A stretch of 37,812 nt of DNA from Massilia sp. Leaf139. GTDB lineage: Bacteria > Pseudomonadota > Gammaproteobacteria > Burkholderiales > Burkholderiaceae_D. The translations under genes and the position numbers were made by a program. How positions within the stretch are numbered: position 1 is the stretch's first letter; the number at the start of each line of letters is the position of its first letter. The stretch spans positions 1-37,812 of the forward strand of contig NZ_LMOJ01000008.1 of the NCBI RefSeq assembly GCF_001424165.1, in the 5' to 3' direction. This document shows positions 14,282 to 23,070 of the stretch, in pieces. Below the pieces are notes generated by a model. It ran no database searches and had not been told where the DNA came from. It saw nothing but the letters and a program-made list of their open reading frames with translations.

Positions 14282-15112
14282 ATGGGACAGAAGATTCACC
14301 CAACAGGCTTCCGCCTGTCCGTCACCCGTAACTGGGCGTCGCGCTGGTACGCCGGCAACGGCAACTTCGCTGAGATGCTCAACGAAGACCTGAAGGCACG
14401 CGCCTTCCTGAAGAAGAAGCTGAAGAACGCTTCGGTCGGCCGCATCGTCATCGAGCGTCCAGCCAAGAACGCGCGCTTCACCATCTACTCGTCGCGTCCA
14501 GGTGTCGTGATCGGTAAAAAAGGCGAAGACATCGAAGTGCTGAAGTCGTCGCTGACGAAGATCATGGGCGTGCCCGTGCACGTCAATATCGAAGAGATCC
14601 GCAAGCCGGAAATCGACTCGCAGCTGATCGCCGATTCGATCTCGCAGCAGCTCGAAAAGCGCATCATGTTCCGCCGCGCGATGAAGCGCGCCATGCAAAA
14701 CGCCATGCGTCTGGGTGCCGTCGGCATCAAGATCATGTCGTCGGGCCGTCTGAACGGCATCGAAATCGCACGTACCGAATGGTACCGCGAAGGCCGTGTG
14801 CCTCTGCACACCCTGCGCGCCGATATCGACTACGGCACCAGCGAAGCATCGACCACGTACGGCATCATCGGCGTCAAGGTCTGGGTCTACAAGGGCGACC
14901 GCTCGGTCACCGGCGAAGCCCCAGTCATCGACACCCCGCCGGACGAGAAGAAGCCACGCGGCCCACGTCGTGACGATGGCAAGCCATCGCGCGGCCCACG
15001 TCCAGCCGGTGGTGCCCGTCCAGGCACCGCAGCGCCAACCGTCCGTGCGCGTCCAGCCGTCAAGCTGGCGACCCCGGCCGCCGCTGCACCAGCTGAGAAA
15101 GCAGGAGAATAA
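14282..15112 (+). CDS. rpsC: Small ribosomal subunit protein S3
   Basis: Protein of 276 residues. It begins [20 protein letters not shown], has a KH domain with [18 protein letters not shown], and the C-terminal S3 domain ([52 protein letters not shown]). S3 forms part of the mRNA entry channel. The tail of about 60 residues after the S3 domain is rich in Pro, Arg, Gly and Ala ([20 protein letters not shown]), longer than in E. coli S3 (233 residues). Such low-complexity tails occur in other betaproteobacteria; its role is unknown. Confidence 0.98.
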   Translation: MGQKIHPTGFRLSVTRNWASRWYAGNGNFAEMLNEDLKARAFLKKKLKNASVGRIVIERPAKNARFTIYSSRPGVVIGKKGEDIEVLKSSLTKIMGVPVHVNIEEIRKPEIDSQLIADSISQQLEKRIMFRRAMKRAMQNAMRLGAVGIKIMSSGRLNGIEIARTEWYREGRVPLHTLRADIDYGTSEASTTYGIIGVKVWVYKGDRSVTGEAPVIDTPPDEKKPRGPRRDDGKPSRGPRPAGGARPGTAAPTVRARPAVKLATPAAAAPAEKAGE

Positions 15113-15114
15113 GC

Positions 15115-15534
15115 ATGCTGCAACCATCGCGCAGGAAGTATCGTAAAGAGCAGAAAGGCCGTAACACCGGCATTTCGCACACCCGCGGCACCGCGGTCTC
15201 GTTCGGTGAATTCGGTCTGAAGGCAGTCGCCCGCGGCCGTATCACCGCGCGCCAGATCGAAGCGGCACGTCGCGCCATGACCCGTCACATCAAGCGTGGC
15301 GGTCGTATCTGGATCCGTATCTTCCCGGACAAGCCGATCTCGAACAAGCCGGCCGAAGTCCGTATGGGTAACGGTAAAGGTAATCCGGAATACTACGTCG
15401 CCGAAATCCAGCCAGGCAAAGTCCTGTATGAGATGGATGGCGTCGGTGAAGAACTGGCGCGCGAAGCATTCCGCCTGGCCGCTGCCAAACTGCCACTGGC
15501 GACCACCTTCGTGGTTCGTCAAGTCGGCCAATAA
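15115..15534 (+). CDS. rplP: Large ribosomal subunit protein L16
   Basis: Protein of 139 residues with the L16 start [19 protein letters not shown], the conserved [20 protein letters not shown] stretch and the [20 protein letters not shown] and [19 protein letters not shown] blocks. The latter holds the arginine that is a target of ribosomal oxygenases in some bacteria. L16 organises the A-site of the 50S subunit. AGGAG lies in the end of rpsC; the two genes are two bases apart. Confidence 0.98.
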   Translation: MLQPSRRKYRKEQKGRNTGISHTRGTAVSFGEFGLKAVARGRITARQIEAARRAMTRHIKRGGRIWIRIFPDKPISNKPAEVRMGNGKGNPEYYVAEIQPGKVLYEMDGVGEELAREAFRLAAAKLPLATTFVVRQVGQ

Positions 15535-15546
15535 CAGGAGTTGAAT

Positions 15547-15738
15547 ATGAAAGCATCGGAACTCCGCGGCAAGGACCAGGAAGCGCTGCAAAAGGAGCTG
15601 AGTGAGCTGCTGAAGGCCCAGTTTGGCCTGCGCATGCAAATCGCTACCCAGCAGCTGGGCAACACCGCGCAGCTCAAGAAAGTACGTCGCGACATCGCGC
15701 GTGTGAAGACTGTGATGAACTCGAAGGAAGCCAAATGA
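15547..15738 (+). CDS. rpmC: Large ribosomal subunit protein L29
   Basis: Protein of 63 residues, the usual size, starting [20 protein letters not shown] with the conserved [17 protein letters not shown] helix and the [12 protein letters not shown] signature. It is all helical and sits by the tunnel exit next to L23. The ATG at 15547 follows AGGAG (15537-15541); an in-frame TTG at 15541 would overlap that site and is not used. The stop overlaps rpsQ by four bases (ATGA). Confidence 0.97.
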   Translation: MKASELRGKDQEALQKELSELLKAQFGLRMQIATQQLGNTAQLKKVRRDIARVKTVMNSKEAK

Positions 15739-16007
15739 ACGACACCACTAAAACGGCGCTGAAGCGTACGCTGGTCGGCAAGGTCGTGTCCGACAAAATG
15801 GACAAGACGGTAACCGTCCTGATCGAGCGTCACGTGAAGCACCCGCTGTACGGCAAGATCATCGTGCGTTCGAACAAGTATCACGCGCACGACGAGACCA
15901 ACCAGGCCAAGACCGGCGACACGGTCGAGATCGCGGAAGGTCGTCCGATCTCGAAGACGAAAGCTTGGACTGTGACCCGTGTTGTGCAAGTTGCACAGGT
16001 ACTGTAA
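15735..16007 (+). CDS. rpsQ: Small ribosomal subunit protein S17
   Basis: Protein of 90 residues with the OB-fold S17 motifs [58 protein letters not shown]. It is an early-binding 30S protein. It ends the S10-remnant operon; a 231-base spacer with a promoter-like site and three dyads separates it from rplN, matching the S10/spc boundary in E. coli. Confidence 0.98.
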   Translation: MNDTTKTALKRTLVGKVVSDKMDKTVTVLIERHVKHPLYGKIIVRSNKYHAHDETNQAKTGDTVEIAEGRPISKTKAWTVTRVVQVAQVL

Positions 16008-16022
16008 GCACTAAAATTTGTC

Positions 16023-16051
16023 TTGCGTGGCCCGCTGGTATCTGGGATACT
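16023..16051 (+). promoter_or_regulatory. Candidate promoter of the spc operon
   Basis: TTGCGT (16023-16028), a 17-base spacer and GATACT (16046-16051), followed by AGCGGGCTTCG. The -35 hexamer and spacer length are identical to the promoter before rplC, and 10 of the 11 bases after the -10 box agree as well. This likeness supports a real promoter that starts the rplN transcript with a leader of about 180 bases. Confidence 0.6.
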
Positions 16052-16058
16052 AGCGGGC
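16030..16058 (+). terminator. Dyad overlapping the spc promoter
   Basis: GCCCGCTGGTAT (16030-16041) pairs with ATACTAGCGGGC (16047-16058), 12 bp with one G-T pair, around a five-base loop. In transcripts arriving from rpsQ it would fold as a terminator-like hairpin; only TTCGTT follows, so termination may be partial. The 3' arm contains most of the -10 box and discriminator. Confidence 0.45.
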
Positions 16059-16072
16059 TTCGTTCATGTGTT

Positions 16073-16103
16073 GCCGCAGTTTGTCCCCCTCGGTAACTGC
16101 GGC
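16073..16103 (+). promoter_or_regulatory. Leader hairpin upstream of rplN
   Basis: GCCGCAGTT (16073-16081) and AACTGCGGC (16095-16103) give a perfect 9-bp stem and a 13-base loop (TGTCCCCCTCGGT). A further dyad CCTACGGT / ACCGTGGG (16188-16205) lies nearer the start codon. Both fall in the predicted rplN leader and may serve translational control. No known family recognised. Confidence 0.4.
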
Positions 16104-16238
16104 CTGTACGAAGCAATTGGAAAGTCCAATCACCCAATCGTGGTGCTCCAGCAGGGGCGGCACGGCGGGACCAAGACTGACCGCAGGCCTACGGTTTACC
16201 GTGGGATTTCTTCGGCTTAAGTTGGGAAAGAAAATACT

Positions 16239-16607
16239 ATGATTCAAACTGAAAGCCGGCTCGAAGTAGCCGACAACACGGGTGCAAAAGAAGTTTTGTG
16301 CATCAAGGTGTTGGGCGGCTCCAAGCGCCGTTATGCGAGCATTGGCGACATCATCAAGGTAACCGTCAAGGTTGCTGCGCCACGTGGCCGTGTCAAAAAA
16401 GGTGAAATTTATAACGCTGTGGTTGTGCGTACCGCTAAAGGTGTGCGCCGCCAAGACGGCTCCCTGGTGAAGTTCGACGGCAACGCCGCAGTTCTGCTCA
16501 ACGCCAAGCTGGAACCGATCGGCACCCGTATCTTCGGACCAGTGACCCGCGAACTGCGCACTGAAAAGTTCATGAAGATCGTGTCCCTGGCACCTGAAGT
16601 ACTGTAA
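16239..16607 (+). CDS. rplN: Large ribosomal subunit protein L14
   Basis: Protein of 122 residues with the L14 start [20 protein letters not shown] and the signature [20 protein letters not shown], plus [21 protein letters not shown]14 contacts 16S rRNA in the subunit interface. It is the first gene of the spc block, as in E. coli. The ribosome site is GGGAAAG upstream of the ATG. rplX follows after nine bases. Confidence 0.98.
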   Translation: MIQTESRLEVADNTGAKEVLCIKVLGGSKRRYASIGDIIKVTVKVAAPRGRVKKGEIYNAVVVRTAKGVRRQDGSLVKFDGNAAVLLNAKLEPIGTRIFGPVTRELRTEKFMKIVSLAPEVL

Positions 16608-16616
16608 GGAGTCGCA

Positions 16617-16931
16617 ATGGATAAGATTCGTAAAAACGACGAAGTCATCGTTTTGGCCGGTAAAGACAAGGGCAAGCGTGGCGTGGTTTCGCGTCGCGTC
16701 GATGCCGAGCACGTCATCGTCGAAGGCGTGAACGTTGCCAAGAAGGCGGTCAAGCCAAACCCGATGACCGGCGTCCAAGGTGGTATCGTCGACAAGACGA
16801 TGCCGATTCACGTCTCCAACGTCGCGCTGTTCAACGCCGCGACCGGCAAGGCTGACCGCGTAGGCTTCAAAGACCAGGACGGCAAGAAAGTCCGCGTCTA
16901 CAAGTCTTCCGGCGAAGAAGTGAAGGTGTAA
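16617..16931 (+). CDS. rplX: Large ribosomal subunit protein L24
   Basis: Protein of 104 residues with the KOW motif ([20 protein letters not shown] then RGVVSRR) and the conserved [21 protein letters not shown] segment. It is an initiator of 50S assembly. AAGGAG lies six bases before the ATG. rplE follows after three bases. Confidence 0.98.
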   Translation: MDKIRKNDEVIVLAGKDKGKRGVVSRRVDAEHVIVEGVNVAKKAVKPNPMTGVQGGIVDKTMPIHVSNVALFNAATGKADRVGFKDQDGKKVRVYKSSGEEVKV

Positions 16932-16934
16932 GAA

Positions 16935-17474
16935 ATGGCCCGTCTCCAACAATTCTACAAAGACAAAGTCGTCGCTGACCTGACCGAAAAATTCGGCTAC
17001 AAGTCGGTGATGGAAGTGCCACGCCTGACCAAGATCACCCTGAACATGGGTGTTGGTGAAGCGATCGCTGACAAGAAAGTGCTCGAGCACGCTGTCGGCG
17101 ACCTGACCAAGATCGCCGGCCAGAAGCCAGTGACCACCAAGTCGCGCAAGGCAATCGCAGGTTTCAAGATCCGCGAAGGCTACCCGATCGGTACGATGGT
17201 GACCCTGCGCGGCGCCCGCATGTACGAGTTCCTGGATCGTTTCATCACCGTGGCCCTGCCGCGCGTGCGTGACTTCCGTGGCGTCAGCGGCAAATCGTTC
17301 GACGGTCGTGGCAACTACAACATCGGCGTCAAGGAACAGATCATCTTCCCTGAAATCGATTACGACAAGATCGACGCGCTGCGTGGCATGAACATCTCGA
17401 TCACCACCACCGCTAAGACCGACGACGAAGCCAAAGCGCTGCTCGCCGCCTTCAAATTCCCGTTCAGGAACTAA
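16935..17474 (+). CDS. rplE: Large ribosomal subunit protein L5
   Basis: Protein of 179 residues. Typical L5 blocks are [68 protein letters not shown], and the end [26 protein letters not shown]5 binds 5S rRNA and bridges to S13. It starts three bases after rplX and is followed by rpsN after four bases. Confidence 0.98.
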   Translation: MARLQQFYKDKVVADLTEKFGYKSVMEVPRLTKITLNMGVGEAIADKKVLEHAVGDLTKIAGQKPVTTKSRKAIAGFKIREGYPIGTMVTLRGARMYEFLDRFITVALPRVRDFRGVSGKSFDGRGNYNIGVKEQIIFPEIDYDKIDALRGMNISITTTAKTDDEAKALLAAFKFPFRN

Positions 17475-17478
17475 GAGC

Positions 17479-17784
17479 ATGGCAAAACTTGCACTGATTA
17501 ACCGCGAACAGAAGCGTGCAGACCTGGTGGAGAAATTCGCCGCAAAGCGTGCAGCTCTGAAAGCAATCATCGACGACCAGTCGAAGACCGAGGAAGAGCG
17601 TTACGAAGCGCGCCTGAAACTGCAGGCACTGCCACGTAATTCGGCGCCGACCCGCCAGCGTAACCGTTGCGCGATGACCGGCCGCCCACGTGGCACGTTC
17701 CGCAAATTCGGCCTCGCCCGTACCAAACTCCGTGAATTCGCCATGAAGGGCGAAATTCCGGGTATGACCAAAGCCAGCTGGTAA
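17479..17784 (+). CDS. rpsN: Small ribosomal subunit protein S14, zinc-free long form
   Basis: Protein of 101 residues, the long form. It starts [20 protein letters not shown] and ends [20 protein letters not shown] then [14 protein letters not shown]. Only one cysteine ([12 protein letters not shown]) is present, so the CxxC zinc ribbon of the short form is missing, as in most proteobacteria. S14 is in the 30S head. Its ribosome site lies within the rplE end. Confidence 0.98.
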   Translation: MAKLALINREQKRADLVEKFAAKRAALKAIIDDQSKTEEERYEARLKLQALPRNSAPTRQRNRCAMTGRPRGTFRKFGLARTKLREFAMKGEIPGMTKASW

Positions 17785-17798
17785 TAGGAGAATAAGCA

Positions 17799-18194
17799 AT
17801 GAGTATGAGCGATCCTATCGCCGATATGCTGACCCGCATTCGCAACGCACAAACTGTTCAGAAAACCACGGTCGCAATGCCGTCGTCGAAAGTCAAGGTT
17901 GCCATTGCCAACGTCCTGAAGGACGAGGGTTACATTGAGGATTTCGCCGTGTCCACCGAAGGTGGCAAGTCGGAACTGAAAATCGGTTTGAAGTATTACA
18001 CCGGCCGTCCGGTTATCGAGCGCATCGAGCGCGTTTCCCGTCCTGGCCTGCGTGTCTACAAAGGCAAAGACGAGATCCCGACCGTCATGAACGGCCTGGG
18101 CGTGGCGATTGTCTCCACCCCGCAAGGCGTGATGACTGACCGCAAAGCCCGCGCTAACGGCGTCGGCGGCGAAGTTATCTGCTACGTAGCTTAA
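17799..18194 (+). CDS. rpsH: Small ribosomal subunit protein S8
   Basis: Protein of 131 residues: [15 protein letters not shown] at the start and the conserved [14 protein letters not shown] end ([28 protein letters not shown]). S8 binds 16S rRNA helix 21 and in E. coli represses the spc operon at the rplE start. Two in-frame ATGs are close together (17799, 17805); the first has AGGAG about eight bases upstream and is chosen. Confidence 0.98.
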   Translation: MSMSDPIADMLTRIRNAQTVQKTTVAMPSSKVKVAIANVLKDEGYIEDFAVSTEGGKSELKIGLKYYTGRPVIERIERVSRPGLRVYKGKDEIPTVMNGLGVAIVSTPQGVMTDRKARANGVGGEVICYVA

Positions 18195-18204
18195 GGAGTA
18201 GACG

Positions 18205-18738
18205 ATGTCTCGAGTAGCTAAGATGCCAATCGCAGTCCCAGCCGGCGCCGAAGTGGCGATCAGCGCGGCCGCGATCACGGTCAAAGGCCCACTGGGCACC
18301 CTGACCCAGCCGCTGAACGGCTTGGTCAAGGTTGAAAACAACAATGGCACGCTGACCTTCGACGTGGTGGACGATTCCCGTGAATCGAACGCGATGTCCG
18401 GTACCCTGCGTGCTCTGGTCAACAACATGGTGACCGGCGTGACCAAGGGCTTCGAGAAGAAGCTGAACCTGGTCGGCGTGGGCTACAAGGCAGCAGTCCA
18501 GGGCAACGCCCTGAACCTGTCCCTGGGCTTCTCGCACCCGGTGCTGCACGCGATGCCGGAAGGCGTCACGGCCGTGACCCCGACCCCGACCGAAATCCTG
18601 ATCAAGGGTATCGATCGTCAAAAGGTCGGCCAGGTTGCCGCTGAAGTGCGCGCTTACCGCTCCCCTGAGCCTTACAAGGGCAAGGGCGTCCGTTATTCGG
18701 ACGAAGTGGTGAAGCTTAAAGAAACCAAGAAGAAATAA
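18205..18738 (+). CDS. rplF: Large ribosomal subunit protein L6
   Basis: Protein of 177 residues with both L6 alpha/beta repeats: [33 protein letters not shown], and the C-terminal signature [20 protein letters not shown] with [20 protein letters not shown]6 lies near the factor-binding site by the sarcin-ricin loop. AAGGAG is seven bases before the ATG. rplR follows after 11 bases. Confidence 0.98.
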   Translation: MSRVAKMPIAVPAGAEVAISAAAITVKGPLGTLTQPLNGLVKVENNNGTLTFDVVDDSRESNAMSGTLRALVNNMVTGVTKGFEKKLNLVGVGYKAAVQGNALNLSLGFSHPVLHAMPEGVTAVTPTPTEILIKGIDRQKVGQVAAEVRAYRSPEPYKGKGVRYSDEVVKLKETKKK

Positions 18739-18749
18739 TCGGAGCTGAC

Positions 18750-19112
18750 ATGGACAAGAAACAATCGCGTCTGCGTCGCGGACGCCAAACCCGCATCAAG
18801 ATCGCGCAGCTGGGCGTGAACCGTCTGTCGGTTCACCGCACCAACCTGCACATCTATGCGAACCTGATCAGCCCGGATGCGAAGGTCCTGGTTTCGGCTT
18901 CGACGCTGGAAGCAGACGTGCGCGCCGAACTGGCCGGTCAAAGCGGCAAGGGCGGCAACGCCGCCGCTGCTGCACTGGTTGGCAAGCGCGTCGCAGAGAA
19001 AGCACTGAAAGCAGGGATCACCGAAGTCGCATTCGACCGTTCGGGTTTCCGTTACCACGGCCGTGTGAAGGCGCTGGCAGAAGCCGCGCGTGAAGCCGGT
19101 CTGAAGTTCTAA
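18750..19112 (+). CDS. rplR: Large ribosomal subunit protein L18
   Basis: Protein of 120 residues. It has a basic N-terminus ([20 protein letters not shown]), the [15 protein letters not shown] segment, and the C-terminal [20 protein letters not shown] and AREAGLKF typical of L18, which carries 5S rRNA into the 50S subunit with L5. GGAG is six bases before the ATG. Confidence 0.98.
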   Translation: MDKKQSRLRRGRQTRIKIAQLGVNRLSVHRTNLHIYANLISPDAKVLVSASTLEADVRAELAGQSGKGGNAAAAALVGKRVAEKALKAGITEVAFDRSGFRYHGRVKALAEAAREAGLKF

Positions 19113-19124
19113 GGAAGAATCGTC

Positions 19125-19643
19125 ATGGCAAAAATGCAAGCGAAAATGGCAAGCGACAAGCCGGATGATGGCATGCGCGAAAAAATGATCGCGATCAACC
19201 GCGTGACCAAAGTGGTCAAGGGTGGTCGTATCATGGGTTTTGCAGCGCTGACCGTTGTCGGTGACGGCGATGGCCGCATCGGCATGGGCAAAGGCAAGTC
19301 GAAGGAAGTTCCAGTCGGCGTGCAAAAAGCGATGGAAGAAGCCCGCCGCAACCTGATCAAGGTGCCCCTCAAGAACGGTACCCTGCACCACACCGTCACC
19401 GGTCGTCACGGCGCCTCGCGCGTCATGATGTCGCCAGCCAAGCCTGGTACCGGCGTCATCGCTGGTGGCGCAATGCGCGCTATCTTCGAAGTGATGGGCG
19501 TGACCGACGTGGTCGCCAAGTCGACCGGTTCGTCGAACCCGTACAACCTGGTGCGTGCAACCCTCGACGGTCTGTCGAAGATGAGCACCGCCTCCGACAT
19601 CGCCGCCAAGCGTGGCAAGTCGGTCGAAGACATCCTGGGCTAA
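19125..19643 (+). CDS. rpsE: Small ribosomal subunit protein S5
   Basis: Protein of 172 residues with the S5 signature ([20 protein letters not shown] then [20 protein letters not shown]) and the C-terminal [20 protein letters not shown] and [17 protein letters not shown]5 helps decoding fidelity and is the target of spectinomycin-resistance changes in the loop near VVKGGR. Ribosome site AAGGAAG lies before the ATG. Confidence 0.98.
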   Translation: MAKMQAKMASDKPDDGMREKMIAINRVTKVVKGGRIMGFAALTVVGDGDGRIGMGKGKSKEVPVGVQKAMEEARRNLIKVPLKNGTLHHTVTGRHGASRVMMSPAKPGTGVIAGGAMRAIFEVMGVTDVVAKSTGSSNPYNLVRATLDGLSKMSTASDIAAKRGKSVEDILG

Positions 19644-19653
19644 GGTGAAGACA

Positions 19654-19833
19654 ATGGCAAACACCATCAAAGTACAACTGGTCAAGGGCCTGATCGGCAC
19701 CCGTCAAGATCACCGCGCTACCGTGCGTGGTCTGGGTCTGCGCCGCGTCAACTCGGTCTCCGAGTTGCAGGACACCCCGTCGGTGCGTGGCATGATCAAC
19801 AAAGTCTCGTACCTCGTTAAAGTAGTCGGGTAA
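19654..19833 (+). CDS. rpmD: Large ribosomal subunit protein L30
   Basis: Protein of 59 residues, the usual length: [20 protein letters not shown] followed by [20 protein letters not shown]. The ATG at 19654 follows AAGGTGAAG; the longer in-frame reading from 19612 lies inside rpsE. The stop codon is part of a UUCG-capped hairpin (19830-19847). Confidence 0.97.
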   Translation: MANTIKVQLVKGLIGTRQDHRATVRGLGLRRVNSVSELQDTPSVRGMINKVSYLVKVVG

Positions 19834-19847
19834 GCCTTCGGGCTTAC
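19830..19847 (+). promoter_or_regulatory. UUCG tetraloop hairpin over the rpmD stop codon
   Basis: GTAAGCC (19830-19836), TTCG (19837-19840), GGCTTAC (19841-19847): a perfect 7-bp stem with a very stable cUUCGg-type loop. It includes the rpmD TAA and ends seven bases before the rplO ribosome site. No T-run, so an RNA stability or translation-spacing element is more likely than a terminator. Confidence 0.5.
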
Positions 19848-19862
19848 CTAACGGAGAAAACA

Positions 19863-20294
19863 ATGGAATTGAATACCATTCAACCAGCTGACGGCGCCAA
19901 GCACTACAAGCGTCGCGTCGGCCGCGGTATCGGCTCCGGCCTGGGCAAGACCGCCGGTCGCGGTCACAAGGGTCAGAAGTCGCGTTCGGGCGGTTTCCAC
20001 AAAGTCGGTTTCGAAGGCGGTCAGATGCCTCTGCAGCGTCGTCTGCCGAAGCGTGGCTTCAAGTCGCTGAACGCGACCTTCAAGGCTGAAGTGCGTCTGT
20101 CGGACCTGAACAACCTGGCCGTCGGCGATATCGACATCCTGGTGCTCAAGCAAGCAGGCATCCTGCCAGTGGTGGCGCGCGACGTGCGCGTGATCCTGTC
20201 GGGCGAGATCACCCGTGCGGTGAACCTCAAGGGCCTGAAGGCAACCGCGGGCGCGAAAGCGGCTATCGAAGCAGCTGGCGGTTCGGTCGCTTAA
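19863..20294 (+). CDS. rplO: Large ribosomal subunit protein L15
   Basis: Protein of 143 residues. N-terminal Gly/Arg/Lys-rich extension ([24 protein letters not shown] block, then GQKSRSGG), the [19 protein letters not shown] motif and a C-terminal globular part ending [13 protein letters not shown]15 threads through 23S rRNA and is a late assembly protein. GGAG is eight bases before the ATG. secY follows as in E. coli. Confidence 0.98.
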   Translation: MELNTIQPADGAKHYKRRVGRGIGSGLGKTAGRGHKGQKSRSGGFHKVGFEGGQMPLQRRLPKRGFKSLNATFKAEVRLSDLNNLAVGDIDILVLKQAGILPVVARDVRVILSGEITRAVNLKGLKATAGAKAAIEAAGGSVA

Positions 20295-20321
20295 TTGCGG
20301 CCTGCCTGATCGGAGCAAAAA

Positions 20322-21656
20322 TTGGCGACTAATTCACAACTTGGTAAAAGCGCCGCCGCCGGTTTCCCCTGGGGCCGGCTGTGGTTTTTGCTTGGCGCAT
20401 TGGTCGTGTACCGCATCGGTGCTCACATCCCGGTTCCCGGGATTGACCCGGTCGCGCTGGCGTCGCTGTTCAAGCAGAACGAAGGCGGCATCCTGGGCAT
20501 GTTCAACATGTTCTCGGGTGGTGCCTTGTCCCGCTTTACCGTGTTCGCACTCGGGATCATGCCCTACATTTCGGCTTCGATCATCATGCAGCTGGGGTCG
20601 ATCGTCTCGCCGCAGCTGGAAGCGCTGAAAAAGGAAGGCGAAGCAGGGCGCCGCAAGATCACCCAGTACACCCGTTACTTCACGGTGGCACTGGCGTTGT
20701 TCCAGGCGTTCGGCATTGCCGTCGCGCTCGAAGCCCAGCCGGGTCTCGTGCTCGATCCGGGCATGGGCTTCCGCTTCGTCACGGTCGTGACGCTCCTGAC
20801 CGGCACCATGTTCCTCATGTGGCTGGGCGAGCAGATCACCGAACGTGGCCTCGGCAACGGTATCTCGATCATCATTTTTGCCGGTATCGCAGCCGGTCTG
20901 CCGTCGGCACTCGGTGGCCTGTTCACCCTGGTGACCAACGGTTCGATCAGCAGCTTTGCCGCGATCATTATCGTCATCCTGGTGGTTGCGGTTACGTATG
21001 CAGTCGTGTTCGTTGAACGCGGTCAGCGCAAGATCCTCGTGAATTACGCCAAGCGCCAGGTCGGCAACAAGGTGTACGGTGGCCAAACCAGCCACCTGCC
21101 CCTGAAGCTGAACATGGCCGGCGTGATCCCGCCGATCTTCGCCTCCTCGATCATCCTGTTCCCGGCGACGATCGTCGACTGGTACACGCGGGGCAAGGAC
21201 TCCAGCGGCCCGTTCATCGGGTTCCTGAAAGACCTGGCCGCCTCGCTGACGACCGGTGAGCCGATCCACGCGTTGCTGTATGCGGTGGCGATCATCTTCT
21301 TCTGCTTCTTCTATACCGCGCTGGTCTTCAACAGCAAGGAAACGGCGGACAACTTGAAGAAAAGCGGCGCGTTCGTCCCGGGCATCCGTCCAGGTGACCA
21401 GACCGCTCGCTATATCGACAAGATCCTGATGCGCCTGACCCTCGCCGGTGCGGTGTACATCACCCTCGTGTGCCTGGTGCCGGAGTTCCTGCAGTCGTTC
21501 TGGAAAGTTCCTTTCTATTTCGGCGGCACGTCGCTCCTGATCATCGTGGTGGTGACGATGGACTTCATGGCACAAGTGCAGAACTACGTCATGTCGCAGC
21601 AATATGAATCGCTGCTGCGCAAGGCGAATTTCAAGGGCGGAATTCCGACGCGATAA
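20322..21656 (+). CDS. secY: Preprotein translocase channel subunit SecY
   Basis: Protein of 444 residues with ten hydrophobic segments. The start is TTG at 20322 with GGAGC eight bases before it, giving [20 protein letters not shown]. Signatures include [13 protein letters not shown], the plug-region [32 protein letters not shown], the cytoplasmic loop with [16 protein letters not shown], and [20 protein letters not shown]. SecY forms the protein-conducting pore with SecE and SecG. The position between rplO and infA is typical for beta- and many other proteobacteria. Confidence 0.98.
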   Translation: MATNSQLGKSAAAGFPWGRLWFLLGALVVYRIGAHIPVPGIDPVALASLFKQNEGGILGMFNMFSGGALSRFTVFALGIMPYISASIIMQLGSIVSPQLEALKKEGEAGRRKITQYTRYFTVALALFQAFGIAVALEAQPGLVLDPGMGFRFVTVVTLLTGTMFLMWLGEQITERGLGNGISIIIFAGIAAGLPSALGGLFTLVTNGSISSFAAIIIVILVVAVTYAVVFVERGQRKILVNYAKRQVGNKVYGGQTSHLPLKLNMAGVIPPIFASSIILFPATIVDWYTRGKDSSGPFIGFLKDLAASLTTGEPIHALLYAVAIIFFCFFYTALVFNSKETADNLKKSGAFVPGIRPGDQTARYIDKILMRLTLAGAVYITLVCLVPEFLQSFWKVPFYFGGTSLLIIVVVTMDFMAQVQNYVMSQQYESLLRKANFKGGIPTR

Positions 21657-21676
21657 GCGGGGAGTGAAGAGACCGA

Positions 21677-21895
21677 ATGGCAAAAGACGACGTCATCCAA
21701 ATGCAAGGTGAGATTCTCGAGAATCTCCCAAATGCGACATTTCGCGTAAAGCTGGAAAACGGGCATGTGGTTCTGGGGCATATCTCGGGTAAAATGCGGA
21801 TGAACTATATCCGCATCCTCCCGGGCGACAAGGTAACGGTCGAGTTGACGCCGTACGACCTGTCCCGGGCGCGCATCGTATTCCGCACCAAGTAA
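21677..21895 (+). CDS. infA: Translation initiation factor IF-1
   Basis: Protein of 72 residues, exactly the IF-1 size, with the S1-like OB fold: [40 protein letters not shown] and [22 protein letters not shown]-1 blocks the A-site during initiation. It follows secY by 20 bases; GGAG lies before the ATG, at 21661-21664 and further purines near 21666-21671. Confidence 0.97.
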   Translation: MAKDDVIQMQGEILENLPNATFRVKLENGHVVLGHISGKMRMNYIRILPGDKVTVELTPYDLSRARIVFRTK

Positions 21896-21927
21896 AAAAT
21901 ATTCAGTAAACTCACCAGGAGTACAAA

Positions 21928-22041
21928 ATGAAAGTTAATGCTTCAGTCAAGCGGATCTGCCGCAACTGCAAGATCATCAAGCGCAAGGGCGTGGTCCGCG
22001 TGATCTGCGTCGAGCCGCGTCACAAGCAGCGTCAAGGTTAA
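21928..22041 (+). CDS. rpmJ: Large ribosomal subunit protein L36, zinc-binding form
   Basis: Short gene of 37 codons plus stop: [20 protein letters not shown] followed by [17 protein letters not shown]. Cysteines at positions 11, 14 and 27 and a histidine at 32 form the zinc site of the C+ form of L36. AGGAG lies seven bases before the ATG. The place between infA and rpsM is standard. Confidence 0.97.
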   Translation: MKVNASVKRICRNCKIIKRKGVVRVICVEPRHKQRQG

Positions 22042-22053
22042 GAGGAATAACGA

Positions 22054-22419
22054 ATGGCACGTATTGCAGGGGTTAACATCCCAAATCATCAGCACACTGT
22101 TATCGGCCTGACGGCGATCTACGGTGTTGGCCGTCCACGTTCGCAGAAAATCTGCGACGCGACTGGTATCGCGACCAACAAGAAGGTCAAGGACCTGGAC
22201 GACAACGAACTCGAGAAGCTGCGTGACGAAGTCGCGAAGTTTGTCGTGGAAGGCGACCTGCGCCGCGAACTGTCCATGAACATCAAGCGTCTGATGGATC
22301 TGGGTTGCTACCGCGGCATGCGTCACCGTAAGGGTCTGCCAGTGCGCGGTCAGCGTACCCGCACCAATGCACGTACCCGCAAAGGTCCGCGCAAGGCCGC
22401 TCAATCGTTGAAGAAATAA
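22054..22419 (+). CDS. rpsM: Small ribosomal subunit protein S13
   Basis: Protein of 121 residues. It begins [20 protein letters not shown], has the helix-hairpin-helix area [19 protein letters not shown] and the C-terminal [20 protein letters not shown] and TRKGPRK tail that reaches the P-site. AGGAA is before the ATG, within the rpmJ end. It opens the alpha-operon part of the cluster without a clear promoter of its own. Confidence 0.98.
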   Translation: MARIAGVNIPNHQHTVIGLTAIYGVGRPRSQKICDATGIATNKKVKDLDDNELEKLRDEVAKFVVEGDLRRELSMNIKRLMDLGCYRGMRHRKGLPVRGQRTRTNARTRKGPRKAAQSLKK

Positions 22420-22433
22420 TCTAGGAACCGACC

Positions 22434-22838
22434 ATGGCCAAGCAACAAAGCAGCGCAGCAGCAGCGCGCGTCCGTAAAAAAGTGAAGAAGAACGTGGCTG
22501 AGGGCATCGCCCACGTCCACGCTTCGTTCAACAACACCATCATCACGATCACCGACCGTCAGGGCAATGCTCTGTCGTGGGCGACGTCGGGTGGCGCAGG
22601 CTTCAAAGGCTCGCGTAAATCGACTCCGTTCGCGGCTCAGGTCGCTGCTGAAGCAGCCGGCAAGGTCGCCCAAGAAAGCGGCGTGAAGAACCTGGAAGTG
22701 CGCATCAAGGGCCCAGGCCCAGGCCGTGAATCGGCTGTCCGCGCACTGAACAACCTGGGTATCAAGATCACCGAGATCCAGGACGTGACGCCAGTGCCGC
22801 ACAACGGCTGCCGTCCTCCAAAGCGCCGTCGTATCTAA
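22434..22838 (+). CDS. rpsK: Small ribosomal subunit protein S11
   Basis: Protein of 134 residues with S11 signatures [40 protein letters not shown], the [20 protein letters not shown] stretch, and the end [16 protein letters not shown]11 forms part of the 30S platform. After it the usual tight link to rpsD is broken by a 232-base spacer with a hairpin and a promoter-like site. Confidence 0.98.
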   Translation: MAKQQSSAAAARVRKKVKKNVAEGIAHVHASFNNTIITITDRQGNALSWATSGGAGFKGSRKSTPFAAQVAAEAAGKVAQESGVKNLEVRIKGPGPGRESAVRALNNLGIKITEIQDVTPVPHNGCRPPKRRRI

Positions 22839-22846
22839 ATCCAGCC

Positions 22847-22871
22847 GGGCAGTTCTGCTGCCCAGTTGTTT
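22847..22871 (+). terminator. Terminator-like hairpin after rpsK
   Basis: GGGCAG (22847-22852) pairs with CTGCCC (22858-22863) around TTCTG, followed by AGTTGTTTT. It probably ends part of the transcripts before rpsD. Confidence 0.55.
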
Positions 22872-22931
22872 TCGATACAGCGCTGTAGCAGTTAGCAGTA
22901 GCAAAAGCCGGTGCAGTGACCCGAATTCGGG

Positions 22932-22937
22932 TATACT
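22932..22937 (+). promoter_or_regulatory. -10 box of a probable rpsD promoter
   Basis: TATACT followed by GCCCGGCTG, like the -10 and discriminator before rplC. The -35 region is weak. It predicts a leader of about 130 bases before rpsD with two hairpins. Confidence 0.5.
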
Positions 22938-22951
22938 GCCCGGCTGTTGTC

Positions 22952-23035
22952 GTCCTGCACCTCGTGCGGGACTTATTTTCAGCCACGTCCGCTCACTCTT
23001 GGGTCGGACTAGCGCCTGCCGCATCCTCGGGATGC
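22952..23035 (+). promoter_or_regulatory. Structured leader before rpsD
   Basis: Two stems: GTCCTGCAC (22952-22960) with GTGCGGGAC (22964-22972), nine bp with one G-T pair, and GCATCC (23021-23026) with GGATGC (23030-23035). In E. coli S4 binds a pseudoknot leader in the alpha operon; an S4-binding role here is inferred from position only. Confidence 0.4.
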
Positions 23036-23070
23036 CTCTGGGGCGTGATTAATACATTAAAGGATTCAAC

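Noticed and set aside
12471..14303. 610-codon antisense ORF across rplW-rplB-rpsS-rplV
   Set aside because: Runs across four ribosomal genes, has no family features, and is explained by codon bias of the sense strand.
16030..16058. Simple terminator after rpsQ
   Set aside because: Kept only as a dual element: the T-run is poor and the bases match a promoter and discriminator shared with rplC.
16050..17570. 506-codon antisense ORF across rplN-rplX-rplE
   Set aside because: Same reason: antisense shadow of highly biased ribosomal genes.
20334..21683. 449-codon antisense ORF opposite secY
   Set aside because: Composition is Arg/His/Gln-rich without domains; secY on the plus strand is certain.
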